Assembly: GCA_034211175.1 (NCBI GenBank)
Contig: JAXHUH010000352.1
Location: 62,001-126,000, forward strand
Direction: 5' to 3'
Length of the DNA: 64,000 bases
Origin: JAXHUH01 sp034211175
GTDB lineage: Bacteria; Actinomycetota; Acidimicrobiia; Acidimicrobiales; CAIXPF01
Shown: positions 1 to 8,014 of the stretch, one piece after another
Layout: each line of letters begins with the position of its first letter
How positions within the stretch are numbered: position 1 is the first letter of the stretch
The notes under the pieces: model-generated
Database searches by the model: none
What the model saw: only the letters and a program-made list of their open reading frames with translations
What the model was told of the DNA's origin: nothing
Position numbers and translations under genes: made by a program

Positions 1-982
1 GCTGCTCGCGGTCATCGACCAGCTGCGAGCTGACGGGCTCGCCGTCGTGCTCATCACCCACAAGCTCGCCGAGACCCGGGCGATCGCCGACCGGGTGTCG
101 GTGCTGCGGGGCGGTGAGCTGATCATCCGGGGCGAACCGCCGGCGACGTTCACCGACGACGAGCTCGTGCGCCACATGGTCGGCACGACGGTCGCACCCC
201 TGCGCACCGAACGGGTACCGGTCGGCTCCGGCACGGCGGCGCTGGTCGTCAACGGCCTGTGCGTCGACGGCGACGACGGGCGACCGGCCGTGCGCGACGC
301 CGTGTTCATGGTCGAGCCGGGCGAGATCGTCGGCGTCGCCGGCGTGTCGGGCAACGGCCAGCGGGAGCTGCTCGAAGCGGTCATGGGCCAACGGCCGGTC
401 ACCGCCGGCGAGATCCACATCGGCGGCGAGATCATCGACCGCGGCCACCCGTCCCAGGCGCTGGCCGCCGGCGCGGTCGACGTCGGCGAGGACCCGGTCA
501 CCGACGCCGTCGTACCCGGCCTGACCGTCATGGAGCACCTCGTCCTCGACGGGCGGCCCCTCCCCGCCCGGGGCCCGGGCGTCGACTGGCGCGCCGTGCG
601 CACCCGGGCCGAGGGGCTCGACGAGGCCCGCAAGCTCAACATGGCACCGCTCGACCGCAAGGTGGCGACCCTGTCGGGCGGCAACATCCAGCGGGTCGTG
701 CTCACCCGGGCGTTCGCCACGCCGTCGCCGACGCTGATGGTCGTCGCCTACCCGAGCCGGGGCCTCGACATCTCCTCGGTCCGGGCCACCCAGGAACTGC
801 TGCTCGACCGTCGCTCCGAGGGCATCGGGATCCTGATGCTGTCCGAGGACATCGACGAGCTCCTCACCGTCGCCGATCGCATCCTCGTCCTCCACGACGG
901 CGAGATCGCCGGCATCGTCCGCCCCCAGGAATCGGATCGCCAGGCGATCGGCCGCCTGATGCTCGAAGGAGCCGCCGCATGA
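1..982 (+). CDS. BMP/nucleoside-type ABC transporter ATP-binding protein, 5' end outside window
   Basis: This is the C-terminal two thirds of a double-domain ATPase of the sugar/nucleoside importer type that works with BMP lipoproteins. Reading starts at base 2, inside the D/H-loop region of the first ATPase domain (the switch motif LITHKL is visible). The second domain is complete: a degenerate Walker A (GVSGNGQREL, without GKS/T), the signature LSGGNIQR and a changed Walker B region (PSRGLD). A degenerate second site is normal for this family. The stop overlaps the start of the next permease (ATGA at 979-982), so the genes are translationally coupled. It would energise uptake through the two permeases downstream. 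The substrate is not readable from the ATPase; the neighbouring biuret genes suggest a ureide. Confidence 0.93.
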   Translation, partial: LLAVIDQLRADGLAVVLITHKLAETRAIADRVSVLRGGELIIRGEPPATFTDDELVRHMVGTTVAPLRTERVPVGSGTAALVVNGLCVDGDDGRPAVRDAVFMVEPGEIVGVAGVSGNGQRELLEAVMGQRPVTAGEIHIGGEIIDRGHPSQALAAGAVDVGEDPVTDAVVPGLTVMEHLVLDGRPLPARGPGVDWRAVRTRAEGLDEARKLNMAPLDRKVATLSGGNIQRVVLTRAFATPSPTLMVVAYPSRGLDISSVRATQELLLDRRSEGIGILMLSEDIDELLTVADRILVLHDGEIAGIVRPQESDRQAIGRLMLEGAAA

Positions 983-2079
983 GCACGATCGAGTCCCCGC
1001 CGACGGCTCCGGTCGTCGCCGAGCCCGAGGCTCCGAGCCCACCGGACCGACCTCGGTCGACGGTGCCGTCGTGGGCCCGGGAGCTGGGTCGCTGGGCGGC
1101 GGCGCTCGGCGGGTCGTTCCTCGTCTTCGGCCTGTTCATCGCCCTGCGGGGCGAGGACCCGGTCGAGGCGGCGCGGGCCATCCTCGACTCCGCGGTCGGT
1201 GACTGGAACGCCGTCGGCGAGACCCTGGTCCGGGCGACGCCGATCCTGCTCGCCGCACTCGCCGTGGTCGTGCCGGCCCGGGCCGGGCTGTTCAACATCG
1301 GCGGCGAGGGCCAGCTCGTGCTCGGCGCCATCGGGGCGACCGGCATGTCCCAGCTCCTCGACGGCGCCGTGCCCACGGCCGTCACGCTGGTGCTGATGGC
1401 CCTCGCCGCCATGGCCCTCGGCGCTCTGTGGTCGGGCATCGCCGCCGTGCTCCGGCTGTGGTTCTCGACCAACGAGGCGATCACGACCCTGCTCCTCAAC
1501 TACCTGGCGACGCTGATCCTGACGTGGCTGGTGTTCGTTCCGTGGAAGGACCCGGCCAGCCTCGGCCAGGCGTACTCCGAGGAGCTCGACGGCCGCTCCC
1601 GGTTCGGGATCCTCTGGGGCAACCGGGTCCACGTCGGCGTGATCGTGGCCCTCGTCGCCGCCGTCGCCGTGTGGCTGCTGCTCACCCGGACCCGCTGGGG
1701 CTTCCGGCTGCGGGTCCTCGGCGGCAACCCCGAGGCGGCCCGACGGGCCGGGTTCGCGGTCGGGGCGCTCACCACCTCCGCGATGGTCGTCGGCGGGGCG
1801 CTCGCCGGCCTCGGCGGCATGGTCGAGGTCGCCGGCGTCGAGGCCAGGCTGCGGCCCGAGATCCTCGCCGGGTTCGGGTTCACCGCGTTCCTCGCGTCGT
1901 GGCTCGCCCGCCACCACCCGCTCAAGGCCATCGCCGCCTCGATGCTCCTCGGCGGGATCGTCGTCGGCGGCTTCGGCCTCAAGATCGCCACCGGCCTCTC
2001 CGGCGGAGCGGTCGACGTGCTCACCGCCCTCGTGCTGCTGGGCGTCCTCGGCTACGCGCAGAAGAAGGAGACGGTCTGA
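979..2079 (+). CDS. ABC transporter permease, BMP/nucleoside type (first of pair)
   Basis: A 366-residue inner-membrane permease. A proline-rich cytoplasmic N-terminus of about 35 residues is followed by many hydrophobic helices, with the family-typical segments RAGLFNIGGEGQLVLG near residue 110 and NEAITTLLLNY near residue 172, then a long extracytoplasmic loop and an EAA-like loop (RVLGGNPEAARRAGF). This is the BPD_transp_2 family used by BMP-dependent nucleoside importers and by branched-chain amino acid permeases. The ATG at 979 overlaps the ATPase stop; the stop at 2077-2079 overlaps the ATG of the second permease. It pairs with that permease to form the channel. Confidence 0.93.
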   Translation: MSTIESPPTAPVVAEPEAPSPPDRPRSTVPSWARELGRWAAALGGSFLVFGLFIALRGEDPVEAARAILDSAVGDWNAVGETLVRATPILLAALAVVVPARAGLFNIGGEGQLVLGAIGATGMSQLLDGAVPTAVTLVLMALAAMALGALWSGIAAVLRLWFSTNEAITTLLLNYLATLILTWLVFVPWKDPASLGQAYSEELDGRSRFGILWGNRVHVGVIVALVAAVAVWLLLTRTRWGFRLRVLGGNPEAARRAGFAVGALTTSAMVVGGALAGLGGMVEVAGVEARLRPEILAGFGFTAFLASWLARHHPLKAIAASMLLGGIVVGGFGLKIATGLSGGAVDVLTALVLLGVLGYAQKKETV

Positions 2080-2978
2080 TGCTGTTGGAGTCGGTCCTCA
2101 CCGGCGCGGTGCGCGGCGGGACCTCGATCCTGTTCCCCACCGTCGGCGAGATCATCGCCGAGCGGTCCGGGGTCATCAACCTCGGCACCGAGGGCTGCAT
2201 GCTCACCGGCGCCCTCGCCGCCTACGTCGTCGGCATCGAGACCGGGTCGGTGTGGCTCGGGCTGCTGGCCGGCATGGCCGCCGGCGCTGCGCTCGCGCTG
2301 CTCCACGCGTTCATGGTGGTCGGTCGGGGCGCCAACCAGATCGCCACCGGCCTGGTCATCACCTTCCTGGCCCTCGGCCTCACCGCCCTCTACGGGCAGG
2401 ACTACGTCGGCCAGGGCGTCAACGCCATGCGCCCGGTGCCGATCCCCGGCCTGTCGGACCTGCCGTTCCTCGGCCCGATCCTCTTCGACCACGACCCGGT
2501 CACCTACGCATCGTTCGTCGCCGCCCCGCTCGCCTGGTGGGCGCTGTTCCGGACCCGGCCGGGCATGACCGTCCGGGCCGCCGGCGAGCGCCCCGAGGTG
2601 CTCGAGGCGTTCGGGACCTCGCCGAACCTGGTCCGCTACGCGGCGGTGGTGATCGGCGGGACCCTCGCCGGCCTCGGAGGCGCCCAGCTCGCCACGGCGT
2701 TCACGCTGAACTGGTCGGAGAACATGACCGTCGGCCGGGGCTTCGTGGCCGTCGCGCTGGTGATCTTCGCCGCCTGGGACCCCCGCAAGGCCGTCATCGG
2801 CGTCTACCTGTTCTCCGGCTCGATCTCGCTCCAGCTCCAGCTCCAGGCCCGGGGCTGGGAGATCTCCCGCTACCTGCTCGAGGCGATCCCGTACCTGGTC
2901 GTCATCCTCGTGCTCGTCGCCCTCAGCCGCCGACGCCTCCACGCCGCCCCCGAGGCCCTCGCCCGGGTGTTCGGCTGA
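2079..2978 (+). CDS. ABC transporter permease, BMP/nucleoside type (second of pair)
   Basis: A 299-residue permease of the same family as the preceding gene. The hallmark GEIIAERSGVINLGTEG lies near the N-terminus (about residues 21-37) and NQIATGLVITFLALGL follows near residue 86. The EAA-type loop reads AAGERPEVLEAFG. The start shares one base with the preceding stop (TGATG). Usually such operons begin with the lipoprotein gene; here the lipoprotein follows both permeases. It should form a heterodimeric pore with the 979-2079 product. Confidence 0.93.
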   Translation: MLLESVLTGAVRGGTSILFPTVGEIIAERSGVINLGTEGCMLTGALAAYVVGIETGSVWLGLLAGMAAGAALALLHAFMVVGRGANQIATGLVITFLALGLTALYGQDYVGQGVNAMRPVPIPGLSDLPFLGPILFDHDPVTYASFVAAPLAWWALFRTRPGMTVRAAGERPEVLEAFGTSPNLVRYAAVVIGGTLAGLGGAQLATAFTLNWSENMTVGRGFVAVALVIFAAWDPRKAVIGVYLFSGSISLQLQLQARGWEISRYLLEAIPYLVVILVLVALSRRRLHAAPEALARVFG

Positions 2979-3007
2979 ACCAGGCTGAGCCTCGCTCGCC
3001 GGCGTGC

Positions 3008-3049
3008 GGCCCAGCCTCGCTCGTAGGGCGAGCTGCGTTGGGCTGGGCC
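3008..3049 (+). promoter_or_regulatory. Hairpin in the permease-lipoprotein spacer
   Basis: The 212-bp gap between the second permease and the lipoprotein gene can fold into a two-part hairpin. The outer arms are GGCCCAGC (3008-3015) and GCTGGGCC (3042-3049), and the inner arms are CTCGC (3016-3020) and GCGAG (3028-3032). There is no T-run, so it is not a classical terminator. A structure placed just before a binding-protein gene often raises that gene's message relative to the permeases; that role is inferred. Confidence 0.35.
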
Positions 3050-3190
3050 CGCCGGACGAGCTGCGTTCAGCTCGGCTGCGGTCGCAAGGCGACCTCCGCC
3101 ACGCTCGCCGGCGGGCTGACCTCCGCTCGGCACGCCACGCACCCCTTCTCGAACCAACCGCCAACCCGCCTTCTCTCCAGGAGACTCTTG

Positions 3191-4369
3191 ATGCACTCGA
3201 GAAACCGTTCACGGCTCGCGCCCCTGCTTGCGCTGTTGCTTCCGTTGCTGCTGCTCGCTGCGGCGTGTGGGGGCACCGACGACGAGGAGACCGTCGACGC
3301 CGCGTCCGACGCCGACAGCGGTGACGACGGCGGCTCGGAGGAACCGGCCGAGGGCGACCTCGTCGTCGGGTTCATCTACGTCGGCCCCAAGGACGACTTC
3401 GGCTACAACCAGGCCGCCTACGAGGGCAGCCTCGCCGTCGACGAGCTCGACGGCGTCAGCGTCATCCAGGCCGAGAACGTGCCCGAGACCTCCGAGGCCG
3501 AAGCGGTCATGGCGAACATGATCGACGACGGCGCCGAACTGATCTTCGCCACCAGCTACGGGCACCTCGAGTTCGCCAGGAACCTGGCCGAGCAGAACCC
3601 CGACGTCGTCTTCGTCCACCAGGGCGGCCTCGAGGGCGAGAACCTCGACAACCTCGGCACCTACTTCGGCACCGTGTACGAGCCGGTCTACACCGCCGGC
3701 ATCGCCGCCGGCGCCGCCACCGAGACCGACACGCTCGGCTTCGTCTACGCCTTCCCGATCCCCCAGACCCTGGCGAACATCAACGCGTTCACCCTCGGCG
3801 CCCAGTCGGTGAACCCCGACGTCGAGACGATCACGATCTCGACCGGCAGCTGGTGCGACCCGGGCCTGCAGGCCGAGGCCGTGCAGAGCCTGCTCGACCA
3901 GGACGTCGACGTCGTCACCCAGCACCAGGACTGCACCAAGACGATCATCGAGGCGACCGAGGCCGCCGGGGCCTACAGCGTGGGCTACCACGCCGATGCC
4001 TCCGAGCTCGCCCCCGACGGCTGGCTGACCGGCTCCGAGTGGGACTGGGACGCCATCTACGTCGACATCGTCGAGACCGTCCAGGCTGGCGAGTTCGCCT
4101 CCAGCGACTACAACGGCGACTTCCGGGTCGGCCTCCAGACCGGCGACAACCCGTTCATCCAGTCCGAGTTCGGCCCCTCCGTCGACGACGACACGAAGGC
4201 GCTGATCGAGGAGGCCCGGGCGTCGTTCGTCGACGGCGGCAGCCCGTTCGCCGGCCCGGTCAACGACCAGGACGGCAACGAGGTCTACGCGGAGGGCGAA
4301 CAGCCCACCTACGACGAGATCGAGCAGATGGACTTCTTCGTCGAGGGTGTCGTCGGCACCATCGGCTGA
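3191..4369 (+). CDS. BMP-family ABC transporter substrate-binding lipoprotein
   Basis: A 392-residue exported lipoprotein. The N-terminus has basic residues, a leucine-rich core and a lipobox ending LAAAC with Cys26, followed by an acidic linker of about 30 residues and the Bmp/Med fold (VGFIYVGPKDDFGYNQAAYEG near the start, later IIEATEAAGAYSVGYHADAS). The start is well supported by AGGAGA seven bases before ATG 3191. BMP proteins bind nucleosides or related small nitrogenous compounds for the cognate ABC importer. Because the genes that follow encode biuret and allophanate hydrolases, a ureide such as biuret is a reasonable candidate ligand, but nothing in the sequence proves it. Confidence 0.92.
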   Translation: MHSRNRSRLAPLLALLLPLLLLAAACGGTDDEETVDAASDADSGDDGGSEEPAEGDLVVGFIYVGPKDDFGYNQAAYEGSLAVDELDGVSVIQAENVPETSEAEAVMANMIDDGAELIFATSYGHLEFARNLAEQNPDVVFVHQGGLEGENLDNLGTYFGTVYEPVYTAGIAAGAATETDTLGFVYAFPIPQTLANINAFTLGAQSVNPDVETITISTGSWCDPGLQAEAVQSLLDQDVDVVTQHQDCTKTIIEATEAAGAYSVGYHADASELAPDGWLTGSEWDWDAIYVDIVETVQAGEFASSDYNGDFRVGLQTGDNPFIQSEFGPSVDDDTKALIEEARASFVDGGSPFAGPVNDQDGNEVYAEGEQPTYDEIEQMDFFVEGVVGTIG

Positions 4370-4397
4370 TCGCCGAGCCGAGCCGTCGAGCGCCGCC

Positions 4398-5216
4398 ATG
4401 ACGTCGAGCTGTCGAGCCGTGTCCCGTCGTGACGCCGACGCCGTGCACCGGTGCCCGACCGACCGCCGCGCCGGTCGGTCGGGCGGGCACGGCGGCGACG
4501 CGGCCCACGTCGTGCTCGTCCACGGCGTGGGGCTCGACGGCTCGTCGTTCACCGGTTTGGCGACCGACCTGCGCCGAGTGGGCCTGGTGCCGACGATCGT
4601 GGATCGGCGGGGCTACGACGACCGTCCGCCGTGCGGGGACCTGGACGTCCACGTCGCCGACCTCGTCGCGGTCCTCGCCGGGCTCGACGGCTGCGATGGC
4701 GACGTGACCGTGGTCGGGGTGAGCGGGGGCGCGACGCTCGTGCTCGCGCTCGCCCTGGCGGGCCACCACCGGCTCGGGCGGGTCGTGGTCCACGAACCGC
4801 TCCTCGGACCGGCGGCCGCCGAGCAGCACCGGAATGTGACCGGAGCGATCAGCTCGCTCGGCGCAACGCCGACGGCCGCGGCCGTGACCCGGTTCCTGCG
4901 CACGCTCGTCACACCAACCACGTGGGACGGCCTCGACGAGGCGATCCGGGTCCGTGCCGTGGGGCGGGCGGCCACGATCGCCGTCGAGGCCCCCGGCTTC
5001 GCGGCCTTCGCCATCGAACCCGACCGGCTCGGCCGCTCCCCCACGCCCATCACCTGGACCGTCGGCCGCTCGTCGCCCGCGTGGCGTCACCGGGCGGCAG
5101 CCGTCGCCCGCGACCACGGCGTCGCCGTCGTCGAGATCGACGGCGCCCACACACCCCAGCTCGAGAACGCCGCCCGCTACGCGGCCACCATCGCCCCGGC
5201 AGGAGCCCGCCGATGA
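4398..5216 (+). CDS. Alpha/beta-hydrolase fold protein in the biuret operon
   Basis: A 272-residue cytoplasmic protein with the alpha/beta-hydrolase pattern: oxyanion region HGVGLDGSSF near residue 38, a nucleophile elbow GVSGGA (Ser in G-x-S-x-G) around residue 111, and a late candidate His in DGAHTPQLEN. The start is uncertain: an in-frame ATG at 4347 would overlap the lipoprotein gene, so ATG 4398 was chosen; the first 30 residues look non-conserved. The stop overlaps the ATG of the next gene (ATGA, 5213-5216), tying it to the biuret hydrolase pair. I know of no defined step for such a hydrolase in biuret breakdown; it may act on a side substrate or precursor. Confidence 0.8.
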   Translation: MTSSCRAVSRRDADAVHRCPTDRRAGRSGGHGGDAAHVVLVHGVGLDGSSFTGLATDLRRVGLVPTIVDRRGYDDRPPCGDLDVHVADLVAVLAGLDGCDGDVTVVGVSGGATLVLALALAGHHRLGRVVVHEPLLGPAAAEQHRNVTGAISSLGATPTAAAVTRFLRTLVTPTTWDGLDEAIRVRAVGRAATIAVEAPGFAAFAIEPDRLGRSPTPITWTVGRSSPAWRHRAAAVARDHGVAVVEIDGAHTPQLENAARYAATIAPAGARR

Positions 5217-5863
5217 CCCACGTCGCCGACACGACGCCCTACCCGTGGCCGTGGGACGGCCGATTGCCCCGGGAGCGCACCGCCCTCGTCGTCACCGGGT
5301 GCGACCCGGCGTCGATCGGCGCGGCCTCGGTCACCCCCGAGGTCGGCGCCAACCTCAGCCGCCTGCGAGCGGTGGTCGACCACGCCTTCACCATCTCCCA
5401 CCGGCTCCACCTGCGGCGGCCGCTGGCCCCCGCCGGCGAACCCGGCGTCTTCGACATCGGGAGACTCGACGCCGTCGCCCTCGACGCAGCCGGCATCGAC
5501 GGCTTCTTCGGCAGCCCGCTCGACGCCACGCTCCGCTCGCTCGACCTCGACCGCCTGCTCGTCGCCGGCTTCGGGCTCGAGACGACCGTGCACTCGACGC
5601 TGCGCAGCGCCAACGACGCCGGCCTCGAGTGCCTCGTCGTCGTCGACGCCTGCGCACCCGTCGACCCTGACCTCGTCACCAACGCCGTCTCGATGATCGA
5701 GATGTCGGGCGGCATCTTCGGCGCCGTCGGTCGCACCGACGACGTGGTCGCCGCCCTCGCCGCTGCTGCTTCCGAGTCACCCGCCGCGCACCACACGAAC
5801 GCACCACCCACGAACGACACGGCGCCGACCGGCGCCACCACCTCGACGGAGGCCACGCTGTGA
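5213..5863 (+). CDS. Catalytically degenerate biuret-hydrolase (isochorismatase-fold) paralogue
   Basis: A 216-residue member of the cysteine-hydrolase (isochorismatase) superfamily, clearly related to the next gene: it keeps the N-terminal motif PYPWPWDG, the segment HSTLRSANDAGLECLVV and the C-terminal MSGGIFGAVG. Aligned by hand with the intact neighbour, all three catalytic positions are changed: Asp32 becomes Gly29, Lys138 becomes Ala92 and Cys171 becomes Thr125. It also lacks about 40 residues of the region between Asp and Lys. It should not hydrolyse amides by the family mechanism. ATGA/GTGA overlaps on both sides show that it is still translated as part of the operon, which argues for a structural or regulatory role (for example, a hetero-oligomer with the active enzyme) rather than a dead gene. 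Confidence 0.85.
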   Translation: MTHVADTTPYPWPWDGRLPRERTALVVTGCDPASIGAASVTPEVGANLSRLRAVVDHAFTISHRLHLRRPLAPAGEPGVFDIGRLDAVALDAAGIDGFFGSPLDATLRSLDLDRLLVAGFGLETTVHSTLRSANDAGLECLVVVDACAPVDPDLVTNAVSMIEMSGGIFGAVGRTDDVVAALAAAASESPAAHHTNAPPTNDTAPTGATTSTEATL

Positions 5864-6552
5864 GCACCCACCCGCCGATCCCCGACGCCGATCCCTACGC
5901 CTGGCCCTACGACGGGGTGATCGACACCGAGCGCACCGCGCTGATCAACATCGACTGGCAGACCGACTTCTGCGGGCCCGGCGGCTACGTCGACGCCATG
6001 GGCTACGACCTGTCGCTCACCCGGGCCGGGCTCGAGCCGACGACCAAGGTGCTCGCCGCGGCCCGCGACGCCGGGATGCTGATCATCCACACCCGCGAGG
6101 GCCACAAGCCCGACCTGTCCGACCTGCCGGCCAACAAGCAGTGGCGCTCGGCCCGCATCGGTGCCGGAATCGGCGACGCGGGCCCGTGCGGGCGGATCCT
6201 CGTGCGGGGCGAGCCGGGCTGGGACATCGTGCCCGAGGTCTACCCCCTCGACGGTGAGCCGATCATCGACAAGCCGGGCAAGGGCTCGTTCTACGCGACC
6301 GACCTCGACCTGATCCTGCGCACGCGCGGCATCACCCACATCGTGCTCACCGGCATCACCACCGACGTGTGCGTCCACACGACGATGCGCGACGCCAACG
6401 ACCGCGGCTACGAGTGCCTCCTGCTCAGCGACTGCACCGGCGCCACCGACCACGGCAACTACCTGGCCGCGCTCAAGATGATCACCATGCAGGGCGGCGT
6501 GTTCGGCGCCCACGCGCCGTCGTCGGCGTTCCTGGGCTCGCTCACCTCGTGA
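5860..6552 (+). CDS. biuH: Biuret hydrolase (biuret amidohydrolase)
   Basis: A 230-residue cysteine hydrolase that cleaves biuret to allophanate and ammonia. It matches the known biuret-hydrolase pattern through most of its length: ADPYAWPYDG at the N-terminus, IDWQTDFCGPGGYVD, THIRE-type segment HTREGHKPDL, RIGAGIGD and GRILVRGEPGWDI, and IITTDVC-type GITTDVCVHTTMRDAN. The catalytic triad is Asp32, Lys138 and Cys171. The GTG start at 5860 overlaps the previous stop (GTGA) and its own stop overlaps the GTG of the allophanate hydrolase gene. RutB or N-carbamoylsarcosine amidase would be the nearest alternatives, but the linked allophanate hydrolase makes biuret the best call. Confidence 0.9.
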   Translation: MSTHPPIPDADPYAWPYDGVIDTERTALINIDWQTDFCGPGGYVDAMGYDLSLTRAGLEPTTKVLAAARDAGMLIIHTREGHKPDLSDLPANKQWRSARIGAGIGDAGPCGRILVRGEPGWDIVPEVYPLDGEPIIDKPGKGSFYATDLDLILRTRGITHIVLTGITTDVCVHTTMRDANDRGYECLLLSDCTGATDHGNYLAALKMITMQGGVFGAHAPSSAFLGSLTS

Positions 6553-7952
6553 GCCGGCCTGCCCGGTTTGTGGGCGACCTCCGCACGATCGACGGCCTGC
6601 GGCGGGCCTACGAAGACGGCGCCACGGTCGCCGAGGTCGTTGCCGAGGTGCGACGTCGGGCCGCTGCGATCGACGACGCCACGTTCATCGGGCCGCTGGT
6701 CGCCGACCTCGATGCCCGCGCCGCCGCGCTCGACGCGCTGGCGCCGGCCGAGCGTGCCGTGCTGCCGCTGTTCGGGGTGCCGTTCGCACTCAAGGACAAC
6801 ATCGACCTCGGCGGCGTGGCGACGACCGCGGCGTGCCCCGGGTATGCCCGAGTCCCGGCCCGCTCGGCCACAGCCGTCGAACGGCTGGTCGCCGCCGGCG
6901 CGCTGCCGGTGGCCAAGACCAACCTCGACCAGTTCGCCACCGGGCTCGTCGGCACCCGCTCGCCCTATGGCACGCCCCGGAACGTGCTGGACCCGGCGCT
7001 CGTGCCCGGCGGGTCGTCGAGCGGTTCGGCGACCGCGGTCGCCGCCGGTGTCGTGACGTTCGCCCTGGGGACCGACACCGCCGGCTCGGGCCGGGTACCG
7101 GCGGCGTTGAACCAGGTCGTCGGCCTGAAACCGACCCGGGGCCTCGTCTCCACGACCGGCGTGGTGCCCGCGTGTGCGTCGGTCGACTGCGTGTCGGTGT
7201 TCGCGACGTCGGTCGCCGACGCCGGTCTGGTGCTGGCCTCGCTGGTCGGTGTCGACCCGGCCGACCCGTGGCAGCGTCCCGACCGGGACCCGGTGCCGCC
7301 GGTCCCCGCCGGGTCGGCCCGCATCGGTGTCCTCGGCGACGGGGCGCGCCGGGACCTCGCCCCGGTGGTGCGCGCCTCCTACGAGCGGTTGGTGGCCCGG
7401 CTCGCCGACCGATGCGCCGCGATCGTCCCCGTCGATCTCGACCCGTTCCTCGAAGCGGGAACCATGCTCTACGGCGACGCGTTCGTGGCCGAGCGGTGGG
7501 CCGCGGTCGGCGAGTTCGTCGCCGCGCAGCCCGACGCTGTGCTCGACGTGACCCGCACGATCATCGGCGCCGGGGCCGTGTGGTCGGGCGCCGACTACCA
7601 CCGGGCGATGACCCGGTTGCGGGCGCTGCGGGCGAGAACCGCTCGCGTGTGGGACGACGTCGACGTGCTGGCGCTCCCGAGCGTCCCGACGGCGCCGTCG
7701 CTGGCCGACGACGCGGCGGACCCGATCGGCACGAGCACGACGCTCGGCCGGTTCACGACGTTCACGAACCTGCTCGACCTCGCCGCGCTCACCCTCCCCG
7801 ACCCCGACGACCCCCACCCCGGCGCCGGCCTCACCCTCCAGTCCCCCGCCAACACCGACGCGACCCTGGCCTCCCTCGCGTCGGAGCTCGCCTCGACCTC
7901 CACCCCCGAGCACCCCGAAGTGGTACGCGGCAACGACCATCACGTGGCGTGA
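6549..7952 (+). CDS. atzF: Allophanate hydrolase, amidase domain only
   Basis: A 467-residue amidase-signature enzyme that should convert allophanate to ammonia and CO2, the step after biuret hydrolase. It has Lys82 (FALKDNID), cis-Ser156 (GGSSSGSA) and nucleophile Ser180 (GTDTAGSGRVPA). The segments FATGLVGTRSPYG and GVVPACASVDCVSVF are typical of AtzF-type allophanate hydrolases and not of GatA. AtzF enzymes are usually about 600 residues with a separate C-terminal domain; here the protein ends soon after the amidase domain (FTNLLDLAALTLP plus about 50 residues), so that domain is missing. The GTG start at 6549 overlaps the biuH stop. It ends the four-gene coupled run. Confidence 0.88.
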   Translation: MSRPARFVGDLRTIDGLRRAYEDGATVAEVVAEVRRRAAAIDDATFIGPLVADLDARAAALDALAPAERAVLPLFGVPFALKDNIDLGGVATTAACPGYARVPARSATAVERLVAAGALPVAKTNLDQFATGLVGTRSPYGTPRNVLDPALVPGGSSSGSATAVAAGVVTFALGTDTAGSGRVPAALNQVVGLKPTRGLVSTTGVVPACASVDCVSVFATSVADAGLVLASLVGVDPADPWQRPDRDPVPPVPAGSARIGVLGDGARRDLAPVVRASYERLVARLADRCAAIVPVDLDPFLEAGTMLYGDAFVAERWAAVGEFVAAQPDAVLDVTRTIIGAGAVWSGADYHRAMTRLRALRARTARVWDDVDVLALPSVPTAPSLADDAADPIGTSTTLGRFTTFTNLLDLAALTLPDPDDPHPGAGLTLQSPANTDATLASLASELASTSTPEHPEVVRGNDHHVA

Positions 7953-8014
7953 GCGCGTACCGGATCGGTCGGCGGACGGTGGCGTTGCTCGGGCCGGGGT
8001 GCGGCGAGTAGGCC

